A stretch of 13,844 bases of DNA from contig JAJRTM010000052.1 in NCBI GenBank assembly GCA_024278285.1, forward strand, positions 1 through 13,844. The letters are read 5' to 3'. The stretch comes from Planctomycetota bacterium (GTDB taxonomy: Bacteria; Planctomycetota; Planctomycetia; Planctomycetales; Planctomycetaceae). The position numbers and the translations under genes are program-made. The notes beneath the pieces are model-generated. The model worked only from the letters and a program-made list of their open reading frames with translations. It was not told the origin of the DNA and made no database searches. Shown here one piece after another: positions 5,807 through 12,381 of the stretch. Each line of letters starts with the position of its first letter. Position 1 is the stretch's first letter.

Positions 5807-6730
5807 ATGCAGATTATAACGCAATTGGATCAGGTTGCTTCTTTTCAGGGAGGGGTGCTGTCGATTGGAAATTTCGATGGGGTTCACCGTGGACATCAGG
5901 CGATGCTTTGCAGATTGCAAACAGAATCGCAAAAACAGGGCGTCCCGTCTGTAGCGATGACATTTGACCCTCCTCCAGTCGCTTTAATTGCTCCCCATCG
6001 TGTTCCACCACGTTTAAGTACCATTGCCCGCAAAGCAGAATTGATCGCGAAACTTGGTATCGATTATCTTTTTGTTTATCCAACCAATACTGATTTTCTG
6101 AATCAAACAGCAGATCATTTTTTTCAACAAATCGTGATTGAGCAACTCCAGGCTGTTGGGATGGTGGAAGGCGAAAACTTCTTTTTTGGAAAGGACCGAC
6201 AGGGAGATATTAAGCGTCTGGAACAGTTAACCAGCAAGCATCATCTTTTCCTGCAGGTGATAGATGCAGTCAGTGCAGCCGGGGGAATGATTTCATCCAC
6301 ACGTATTCGCAAGTTGATATCTGCAGGAGAGATCGAAGAAGCAGCCGAATGCCTGGGGCATCCGTACCGCATTACCGGGACCGTAGTTCATGGTGACCAA
6401 AGGGGAACAAGCCTTGGTTTTCCCACTGCAAACCTTGCAGAAATCGAAACGCTCATTCCTGGCGAAGGTGTCTACGCAGGCACCTGCCTGTATGAGGGGA
6501 ATCAGTATTCTGCTGCAATCAACATTGGAAGTAATCCGACTTTCAGTGATCGGCAGAATAAATTTGAGGTCCACCTGATCGGATTTAATGAGGATCTTTA
6601 CGGTCAGGAACTTTCCGTCGATTTAGTCGCCCGCTGTAGAGACATCAAAAAATTTGTGAATCGCTCGGATTTACAAGAACAGCTTAAAGTCGATATTCGG
6701 CTGGTTCAGCAAATAACGATTGAGCAGTAA
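5807..6730 (+). CDS. ribF: Bifunctional riboflavin kinase / FAD synthetase
   Basis: 307 residues, normal length for RibF. It phosphorylates riboflavin to FMN and adenylylates FMN to FAD in the cytoplasm. The N-terminal FAD synthetase (nucleotidyltransferase) domain shows GNFDGVHRGHQ (21-31), TFDPPP (52-57), NFFFGKDRQGD (124-134) and SSTRIRKLI (163-171). The C-terminal flavokinase domain shows GTSLGFPTANL (200-210), GVYAG (221-225), NIGSNPTF (239-246) and EVHLIGFNEDLYG (254-266) with the catalytic Glu254. One small departure is Gly259 where many homologues have Asp (HLLDF). The start is ATG 5807. A weak GGT-rich stretch lies upstream but no clear Shine-Dalgarno. It is a single gene, converging on the next one with only 6 bp between the stop codons. 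Confidence 0.96.
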   Translation: MQIITQLDQVASFQGGVLSIGNFDGVHRGHQAMLCRLQTESQKQGVPSVAMTFDPPPVALIAPHRVPPRLSTIARKAELIAKLGIDYLFVYPTNTDFLNQTADHFFQQIVIEQLQAVGMVEGENFFFGKDRQGDIKRLEQLTSKHHLFLQVIDAVSAAGGMISSTRIRKLISAGEIEEAAECLGHPYRITGTVVHGDQRGTSLGFPTANLAEIETLIPGEGVYAGTCLYEGNQYSAAINIGSNPTFSDRQNKFEVHLIGFNEDLYGQELSVDLVARCRDIKKFVNRSDLQEQLKVDIRLVQQITIEQ

Positions 6731-6736
6731 GCCGAT

Positions 6737-7948
6737 TCAATTATCTTTAAGGCGATCAGAACGAGGAGCGCCTGCTGGATGCCCGCGTTTATGAAGAGGG
6801 AGGGGTTTCCCATCTTTCCCACCTGGGACATGTCTACCTGGACCAGAGCGGTGCCCACTTGGTCTGGGGTCCATCACTTGCAGCACTTTTCTTGTAAAAT
6901 CGTCATCCGAGAAGATGCTTTTTGTATGATGTTTCTCCCAAATGTAAGTCCACTTCAAAGCCTCTGCCTGGTAATCAAAAGGGCTATTCAGCAGCGCATG
7001 CTGCTTGGAAGTATCCAGTGTTTTGAAAAAGTTCAGTAATTCCTTATGAGTGACTGGAGATTTTTTCGCAAATTGCTGCATTTCATAGACCATCATACTA
7101 CGAATAAGTGTTCTGCGAAAAACGAGACGTTTGTGTTTGTCTTTATTACGAGACAGTACTTCGTTGACAACATGCCGATTATCAGGACGCTTGTCTTTGT
7201 CAGCATCAAACATTTTAAGCGAGAATGCTTCTTCTATTATTTTTACTGTCGCAGGCGAAGGCCAATATAATTTAGGATTATTTGACTGGTGAAGAGCAGC
7301 TTCCAGGATATGGATCATTTTATCAATTCCCTGTGAAGAATCCGCTTCCAATTTTCCCCTCTGTGAAGAAGATAATTGCTGGAGAAGGATTTCGTCGAGA
7401 ATTATTTTTAACTGGTCTTCAGAAAAAACATATAAATTTGAGTAATCAAGTTCGGGCCGGTTACTGAAAAAGAAATTTAATATTCGGTAAGCAGAACGTT
7501 GGGTATTAAATTTATTATCAAGTTCTTCCTCTTTTTTTTGTTTAATAATTCTCGCAATAAGTTCTGGAAGACGGTGTTCTTTCAGCTTGCGTTGTGCTTT
7601 CAGTATTTTTTCAACTTCTGCAATTTTCGCAGCTGGTTCGGTGGTCGTCCTTAATAACTGCCTATCAAAGGGAGAAAGAGTGCTGAGCCATTCTTCATAA
7701 TTCTCCATAAGCGGGGTAAGGTGATGTTCCTCAACCTGTTGGTGCATCTCCCAATATCGCAACTTGTCTGCTTCGGAAAGTTTAAGGTAATCGTCCAGAT
7801 TTCGTTCCAGTCGCAGCCTTTTGCTTTGAGGTAGTTGCCTGAACTCCTTAATTGAGATGTGTGATTTAACGTTTGCACCGCAAAATCCAATGACTACTGC
7901 CAGCGCAGCCACATAACTCCAGAGATATATTTTGGGAGACTTGTTCAT
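6737..7948 (-). CDS. Membrane-anchored helical protein, third gene of an ECF sigma unit
   Basis: 403 residues from ATG 7948; a TTG at 7963 would add five. A single hydrophobic segment at about 8-23 (YLWSYVAALAVVIGFCGA) should anchor or export it, leaving a long, highly charged alpha-helical periplasmic region. Residues about 30-125 have repeated leucine-rich helices with 'QLPQSKRLRLERNLDDYLKLSEADKLRYW' and 'LSTLSPFDRQLL'. These resemble the 'LSPEQR..L' pattern of DUF3106-like or Spy/CpxP-like helical proteins, though similarity by eye is weak. The C-terminal 45 residues are rich in Gly, Pro, Arg, His and Lys (GPGRHVPGGKDGKPLPLHKRGH) and probably disordered. It lies 67 bp downstream of the anti-sigma gene on the same strand, so it is probably co-transcribed with the sigma factor. 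It may be a periplasmic sensor or target of that system, which is inference. No enzyme motif is seen. Confidence 0.8.
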   Translation of the reverse strand: MNKSPKIYLWSYVAALAVVIGFCGANVKSHISIKEFRQLPQSKRLRLERNLDDYLKLSEADKLRYWEMHQQVEEHHLTPLMENYEEWLSTLSPFDRQLLRTTTEPAAKIAEVEKILKAQRKLKEHRLPELIARIIKQKKEEELDNKFNTQRSAYRILNFFFSNRPELDYSNLYVFSEDQLKIILDEILLQQLSSSQRGKLEADSSQGIDKMIHILEAALHQSNNPKLYWPSPATVKIIEEAFSLKMFDADKDKRPDNRHVVNEVLSRNKDKHKRLVFRRTLIRSMMVYEMQQFAKKSPVTHKELLNFFKTLDTSKQHALLNSPFDYQAEALKWTYIWEKHHTKSIFSDDDFTRKVLQVMDPRPSGHRSGPGRHVPGGKDGKPLPLHKRGHPAGAPRSDRLKDN

Positions 7949-8015
7949 ACTACTAATGATCAATTTCTTTACGCGAATCGCACATTTCTAACAAAATTCA
8001 ATTTGAGGCCAGCTC

Positions 8016-8555
8016 TCAGAATGAACCAGTCGAGCCGTGTCTGACTCCCCCAGGAATATCCGAAGAACGCTTTACCCACTCACCATTTTTCTGAAGTCGA
8101 GTTAAAAAGTCGGCTGAACCAATTTCCTCATATCCATCGAAATGTTCCAATAATTCGTATTCTTGAAGCATCGCATCGGCTCGAGATGGTGGAACGGTAC
8201 GGGCAACAAGAAATCCTGTGACTCCACAACCAATAACAAGCAGAACTCCTGCCAGAAGGCTGCCATATTTGGTTACCTGTTGATACCAGACTTGTTCATG
8301 CAGAGGAGTTTTTTGCTCCTCCATTTTCAAAGTGGCGATTGTTTTCTCTGCAAAATCTTTGGGCGCATTGGTTCGGGGTAAGTCATCAAGAAGTTCCCAA
8401 GCCGTTGCCAGCGATTCCATATCGTGGCGGGCCACTTCGTTACTGGACAGTAATTGTTCAATGCCGCGCGTTTCCTCTTCGCTCAATTCGCCATCTAAAT
8501 AGGCAACGAAGTTTGAACGCTGGCTTGCGGATAATCGTACGAGTTTATCGACCAT
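8016..8555 (-). CDS. Membrane-bound anti-sigma factor (zinc-less type)
   Basis: 179 residues. The N-terminal cytoplasmic part, ANFVAYLDGELSEEETRGIEQLLSS-like (about 13-60), matches the anti-sigma domain that clamps ECF sigma factors. It lacks the HxxxCxxC zinc motif, so it is a non-zinc member. One membrane helix at about 97-119 (YGSLLAGVLLVIGCGVTGFLVA) follows, then a short outer segment of about 60 residues. It lies immediately downstream of the ECF sigma gene, and its partner is inferred from this position. Binding the sigma factor at the membrane would keep it inactive until a signal triggers release; no protease site can be read from sequence. The 118-bp gap to the sigma gene is long for an operon and holds palindromes (8620-8670). 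Confidence 0.85.
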   Translation of the reverse strand: MVDKLVRLSASQRSNFVAYLDGELSEEETRGIEQLLSSNEVARHDMESLATAWELLDDLPRTNAPKDFAEKTIATLKMEEQKTPLHEQVWYQQVTKYGSLLAGVLLVIGCGVTGFLVARTVPPSRADAMLQEYELLEHFDGYEEIGSADFLTRLQKNGEWVKRSSDIPGGVRHGSTGSF

Positions 8556-8619
8556 AATGGACGCTGACTAAAATTCTGAAAAAGCTGGTGGTCTTATTGG
8601 CATTTATATAAGGAGATTG

Positions 8620-8670
8620 GTGCGTTGCAACGCACGCTACGTAAATTCATATTGTCAGGCTGGAAAGCCT
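8620..8670. repeat. Palindromes between sigma and anti-sigma genes
   Basis: GTGCGTTGCAACGCAC (8620-8635) is a perfect 16-base palindrome. AGGCT (8657-8661) with AGCCT (8666-8670) forms a second hairpin around GGAA, 3 bp beyond the sigma factor stop. These may be an intergenic palindromic repeat, or may set the ratio of sigma to anti-sigma by partial termination or RNA processing. There is no T-run for a standard terminator on the minus strand. Confidence 0.55.
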
Positions 8671-8673
8671 AAC

Positions 8674-9300
8674 CTACATTTTTACATATTTTTCGAGGTG
8701 ATCTTTCATATTTTCTCTGGCTCGCGATAACAATGATTTCACTGCGGAGGGACTTAATTCCAAGGTGGTTGCGATGTCTGCATAACTCATTTCCTCAAAT
8801 TTGTTAAGCAGTACCGCAATACGTTGTCTTTCATTCAAAGACTCCATCGCCTGATGTACAATATTTAACAACTCTGCTTTATCAAGCATTCGAGCGGGCA
8901 TTAATCCCGATTTTTCTGGTAGGTTTTTTTCAGGAGGTCGCGTACTTAGCGGACCGGTCTCGCCGCTGCCGAATTGAACTTCTTTGCGTCTTCCTTTAGA
9001 ACGTTTCGTGTTACTCGCTAAATTATTCGCAATACGAAATAACCAGGTTGAAAACTTCGCCTGTGGTTCGTAACCATTTCTGGCACGATAAATTCGCATA
9101 AATGTTTCTTGTGCTAAATCTTCGGCTGCTTCCTGATCACTCAAAATATTGGCAAAAATACTGATCACGCGATCCTGATAATGCTCGACCAATTCCGCAA
9201 ATGCTTCTTCATCCCCTTGCTTAACACGCAGCATCAACTGCACGTCGGGATCACTTAAATAAGGATTGATTTTAGTTTGAGTCGTTGCCACTATCAACAT
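8674..9300 (-). CDS. ECF-type RNA polymerase sigma factor (sigma-70 family, RpoE-like)
   Basis: 208 residues. Region 2 runs from about 33 to 100 (DEEAFAELVEHYQDRVISIFANIL...AAEDLAQETFMRIYRA...FSTWLFRIANNLASNTKR), including the DLAQETF core-binding helix and the -10 recognition helix. Region 4 runs from about 155 to 205 (LNERQRIAVLLNKFEEMSYADIATTLELSPSAVKSLLSRARENMK) and is a helix-turn-helix for the -35 element. A linker of about 45 residues rich in Gly, Pro and Glu joins them. There is no region 1 or 3, as expected of group IV sigma factors. It directs RNA polymerase to a stress or envelope regulon, held by the anti-sigma encoded downstream. The start is ATG 9300 with CGGAAA as a weak ribosome binding site. 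GGAACTT motifs upstream may be for autoregulation. Confidence 0.94.
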   Translation of the reverse strand: MLIVATTQTKINPYLSDPDVQLMLRVKQGDEEAFAELVEHYQDRVISIFANILSDQEAAEDLAQETFMRIYRARNGYEPQAKFSTWLFRIANNLASNTKRSKGRRKEVQFGSGETGPLSTRPPEKNLPEKSGLMPARMLDKAELLNIVHQAMESLNERQRIAVLLNKFEEMSYADIATTLELSPSAVKSLLSRARENMKDHLEKYVKM

Positions 9301-9522
9301 TTTCCGTGTGATGATGATTCGATATTGAGATTATCTGCTACAAATCATCTCGCCTGATTAAACCCCGAACAAGTCTCGAAGTTCCGTAAAAATTGCCTCT
9401 TTAACTCGTCACAATTGCCCATTAATCACTCACAGAGTATCTTCGTATCTTACAGCGTTGCAAGAGAAGTTCCACACGTCTTACGATTTACTTTGCATCG
9501 CAAAAACTAACCAGGAGTTTGA
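9301..9522. promoter_or_regulatory. Divergent control region between the sigma factor and EboE-like genes
   Basis: 222 bp with no coding frame. For the plus-strand gene, TTGCAA (9458-9463) and TACGAT (9482-9487) with an 18-bp spacer form a fair sigma-70-type promoter, and AGGAG at 9513-9517 is a good ribosome binding site. On the minus strand, GGAACTT occurs twice (9385-9379 and 9473-9467). This is the classic -35 element of RpoE-type sigma factors, but no clear matching -10 is seen. Confidence 0.35.
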
Positions 9523-10695
9523 ATGTCCCTTACAAGCCTGCCTTTAAGTTACTGCTGCAACGTACATCCTTCCAGCAATGTTCAGGAATTATTGCAGATT
9601 CTCACTGAAAAAACAGCCCACGTGCAAGAATTGACCGCTCAACCGATTGCAGCCGGGCTTTGGCTGGCAGATTCGGTCGCGCGCGAACTGGCTGATTCTG
9701 TTGAACTATTGGCTTCTTTAAAGCAAAAGTTGGCTCAGCATCAACTTCCCTGTTATACATTAAACGCATTCCCCTACGGTAATTTCCACACAAAGCGGGT
9801 AAAAGAACAGGTTTATCTTCCAGATTGGACCTCTGCCGACCGTTTAGAGTATACCATCCGTTGTGCAAAACTACTTGCAGAACTTCTGCCAGAAGGTGTT
9901 GAGGGGAGCATTTCAACAGTACCGCTCGGCTTCAAGGAATTATCTAACGAACCCGATTTTACCATTCGCTGTTGCGATCAATTGATTGAACTGGCACAAC
10001 AGTTAGATATTTTGCATGACGAAACAGGTCGCCTCATCCGCCTGGCGATTGAACCGGAACCGCTGTGCGTGCTCGAAACAACAGGCGAAGCGGTCACTTT
10101 TTTTGAACAGCTTCGCCAGCAGGCACAAACGGTTCTCGCAGAAGATGTCGTCAATTCACACATCGGGCTTTGTTATGATATTTGTCATCAGGCGGTTGAA
10201 TACGAGGACGTCAAAAAGTCAATTCAAACTCTCGCAGAAAATGATATCCGCATCAACAAAGTTCACATCACTTGTGCGATTGAACTGAACGACCCCGCGA
10301 ACAATGTCGAAGGGCGGCAGTTTCTTGCACAATTTGCAGAACCAAGATATCTGCATCAGACATTTACCCAACTAAGTTCATCATCAAAAGAGACAACACA
10401 TTTAACAGACCTGACAGCAGAGTTTGCCACCTCGCCGCCACAAGACTGGTTGGATGCAGAAAGTTGGCGCATTCATTTTCACGTTCCCGTACATGCGGAT
10501 TCACTCGGGCCGCTCGGAACCACACGCAATGCTGTCAAGGAAGCAATGCAAGCGGTACGTGATCTTAGTTATGCACCCCATTTAGAAGTTGAAACCTATA
10601 CATGGAACGTCATGCCCGGCGAAACCCCAACTGATGTTTGTCACGGCCTTGCAGAGGAATTGCGTGCTACTTACAAATTATTGGAACTGCTTTAA
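9523..10695 (+). CDS. eboE: EboE-like metabolite traffic protein (xylose isomerase-like TIM barrel)
   Basis: 390 residues. The opening LSYCCNVHPSSNVQE, TLNAFPYGNFHTKRVKEQVYLPDWT (79-103) and GSISTVPLGFKE (128-139) match EboE of the EBO cluster, first seen in algae and bacteria and linked to export of precursors from the cytoplasm. It is a sugar-isomerase-type TIM barrel with probable metal ligands Glu177/Glu179 (IEPEP), Asp219-x-x-His222 (CYDICHQ), His248 (KVHIT) and Glu355/Glu357 (HLEVETYTW). Its true substrate is unknown. The start is ATG 9523 with AGGAG six bases upstream. The usual neighbours (EboB TatD-like hydrolase, EboC UbiA prenyltransferase, EboD dehydroquinate synthase-like, EboF phosphatase-like) are absent on both sides, so this is an isolated gene here. 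A low-complexity Ser/Thr stretch (285-296) interrupts the barrel. Alternative: a generic AP endonuclease-2/xylose isomerase-like protein, though the fit to EboE is much better. Confidence 0.85.
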   Translation: MSLTSLPLSYCCNVHPSSNVQELLQILTEKTAHVQELTAQPIAAGLWLADSVARELADSVELLASLKQKLAQHQLPCYTLNAFPYGNFHTKRVKEQVYLPDWTSADRLEYTIRCAKLLAELLPEGVEGSISTVPLGFKELSNEPDFTIRCCDQLIELAQQLDILHDETGRLIRLAIEPEPLCVLETTGEAVTFFEQLRQQAQTVLAEDVVNSHIGLCYDICHQAVEYEDVKKSIQTLAENDIRINKVHITCAIELNDPANNVEGRQFLAQFAEPRYLHQTFTQLSSSSKETTHLTDLTAEFATSPPQDWLDAESWRIHFHVPVHADSLGPLGTTRNAVKEAMQAVRDLSYAPHLEVETYTWNVMPGETPTDVCHGLAEELRATYKLLELL

Positions 10696-10767
10696 TATCA
10701 CATCAATAGTTTCTAGCCGAAGTCATTGGATGGGCCATTCGGGATTTATTATAGAGGAATCATTCGC

Positions 10768-11061
10768 ATGGTATTGAACAGAATTGGTATTGGCTCTGCT
10801 GGCAAGTTACTGGGTTGTTCCTTTGCTCCATTTGGCATGATATACGGTTTTTTTATCGCACTCGTCATGTTACTTGAGCCTGACAATAATCTGGGAGGTC
10901 ATATAATATTTGGCTTGCTGGCAATGATTATTTCTCCAATTGCATTTGCTCTGATTGGTATGATAATTGGCCTCACTTTAGCAATGTGCTACAACTTTGC
11001 AGCATCGATTACAGGTGGGATCAAACTGGGATTCACACAAATGCCGGAAGGCAATCAGTAA
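10768..11061 (+). CDS. Small integral membrane protein, unknown function
   Basis: 97 residues from ATG 10768, which has GAGGA at 10754-10758 before it; an in-frame ATG at 10726 has no such site. It has two long hydrophobic stretches, about 15-41 (FAPFGMIYGFFIALVML) and about 49-77 (IIFGLLAMIISPIAFALIGMIIGLTLAM), the second possibly bending at the Pro. The end YNFAASITGGIKLGF resembles small DUF3566-like membrane proteins, in which YN...GGI(E/K) precedes the C-terminus; I cannot confirm membership. It lies 40 bp upstream of the multi-pass membrane protein on the same strand and may be co-transcribed with it. Confidence 0.75.
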   Translation: MVLNRIGIGSAGKLLGCSFAPFGMIYGFFIALVMLLEPDNNLGGHIIFGLLAMIISPIAFALIGMIIGLTLAMCYNFAASITGGIKLGFTQMPEGNQ

Positions 11062-11101
11062 CAATATTACCGAAAAGAAAAATATATTTCAGGTCGAATC
11101 A

Positions 11102-12226
11102 ATGAAAAAAGAATCAGATAACAAAGCAACTTCGCCCGTGAGCAATCGTTTAATCAGTCTCGATGCCTTACGTGGTTTCGATATGTTCTGGATCGCGGGA
11201 GGCGGAGCCGTCATGCACCAGGCGGCTAAATTGACTCAATGGGAGGGGCTGGTTTGGATCGCGAATCAGATGGAACACCCAGAATGGCACGGGTTCACGT
11301 TTTACGACTTAATCTTCCCGCTGTTTCTATTCATCGCTGGCGTTTCGATGCCGTTCTCTTTTGATAAACGATTAGAACGGGGCGACAGCAAAGCGAAACT
11401 TCGTGGTCACGTTATCTATCGCGGGTTAATGCTTGTGTTTCTTGGCTTGATTTATAACGGTCTGCTTCAATTCGACTGGGAAAACCTGCGTTGCGCGAGT
11501 GTACTGGGCAGGATCGGAATGGCGTACCTGTTTGCAGGATTGATATTCCTCAACACTGGTTTACGCGGGCGAATCCTCTGGTTTGCAGGGTTATTGATTG
11601 CTTACTGGGCTGCCCTTAAATTTATCCCGGTGCCAAGTTTCGGGGCAGGGGATTTGAGTCCCGGTCATACACTTACCGATTATATCGACCGAATCCTCAT
11701 GCCAGGCGTTCTTTACAAAGGAGACCGTGACCCCGAAGGTTTGCTCGGCATTATTCCCGCTATCTCAACTGCTCTTTCAGGTGTGATGACTGGTCAATTG
11801 TTGAAAAACGAAAACCGTGGTGGCTATTTCAAAGTAGCGATGATGATTATCCTGGGATTCATTTCACTCGGCCTGGCTTATTTATGGGATTTTGATTTTC
11901 CAATCAACAAAAACCTCTGGTCAAGTTCGTTTGTTTTGAACTGCACCGGTTACAGCCTGCTGATTCTGTCGCTGTTTTATCTGGTGATTGATGTCTGGAA
12001 GCTGCAAAAATGGGCGTTCTTTTTTGTGGTGATTGGAAGTAACTCGATTCTAATTTACATGGCTCCCGATTTTATCGATTTTGGTTATACCGCCAATGCA
12101 ATCTTTGGCGGCGCCCTCAAATACGCGGGCGATTATACGCCGTTCCTGTCTGCTCTTTCCATCCTGGCGGTTCAATGGGGAATGCTTTATCTCTGTTATA
12201 AATACAAGATTTTTCTGAAAGTTTGA
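11102..12226 (+). CDS. Multi-pass membrane acyltransferase-like protein (DUF5009 / HGSNAT-related)
   Basis: 374 residues from ATG 11102; the frame is open further upstream but overlaps the previous gene. The N-terminus RLISLDALRGFDMFWIAGGGAV (16-37) and GFTFYDLIFPLFLFIAGVSMPFS (64-86) are the hallmarks of the bacterial family related to heparan-alpha-glucosaminide N-acetyltransferase, whose members are often annotated DUF5009. About ten hydrophobic segments follow, including YRGLMLVFLGLIYNGLL, ILWFAGLLIAYWAAL and the final LSILAVQWGMLYLCYKYKIF. Members are thought to pass acetyl groups across the inner membrane onto amino sugars such as glucosamine, probably in polysaccharide or peptidoglycan-sugar recycling. 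Its specific substrate here is inferred, not seen. No Shine-Dalgarno of any strength is visible. The likely operon partner is the small membrane protein upstream. Confidence 0.88.
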   Translation: MKKESDNKATSPVSNRLISLDALRGFDMFWIAGGGAVMHQAAKLTQWEGLVWIANQMEHPEWHGFTFYDLIFPLFLFIAGVSMPFSFDKRLERGDSKAKLRGHVIYRGLMLVFLGLIYNGLLQFDWENLRCASVLGRIGMAYLFAGLIFLNTGLRGRILWFAGLLIAYWAALKFIPVPSFGAGDLSPGHTLTDYIDRILMPGVLYKGDRDPEGLLGIIPAISTALSGVMTGQLLKNENRGGYFKVAMMIILGFISLGLAYLWDFDFPINKNLWSSSFVLNCTGYSLLILSLFYLVIDVWKLQKWAFFFVVIGSNSILIYMAPDFIDFGYTANAIFGGALKYAGDYTPFLSALSILAVQWGMLYLCYKYKIFLKV

Positions 12227-12285
12227 TGACATTCAAAAGAAAACAGAGTACGTATCAATTTCGATAATGAAGAGTTACGAATACG

Positions 12286-12381
12286 CCCAGCACGACTGGA
12301 TTGTTCCGACCGCCGTCACCAAAAACTATTTATCTAAAACTTGCGAGCCGTTCGTAAACTTTTACCGTTAGTAATATGGAT
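12286..12381 (+). repeat. 86-bp dispersed repeat, copy C, inverted relative to A and B, with 10-bp gene-side extension
   Basis: The core is 12286-12371. As its reverse complement it matches copy B at 75 of 86 positions with no indels. The gene-side extension TAATATGGAT (12372-12381) is the same as in copy B. Here the ATG in that extension (12376-12378) is the start codon of the methyltransferase, so the repeat supplies the whole 5' leader. The outer part of the hairpin near CCCAGCACG is kept, but two inner pairs are lost compared with copy B. Confidence 0.88.

Noticed and set aside
7046..7467. Plus-strand frames inside the helical membrane protein gene
   Set aside because: They are shadows of the minus-strand gene, without ribosome binding sites or sensible composition.
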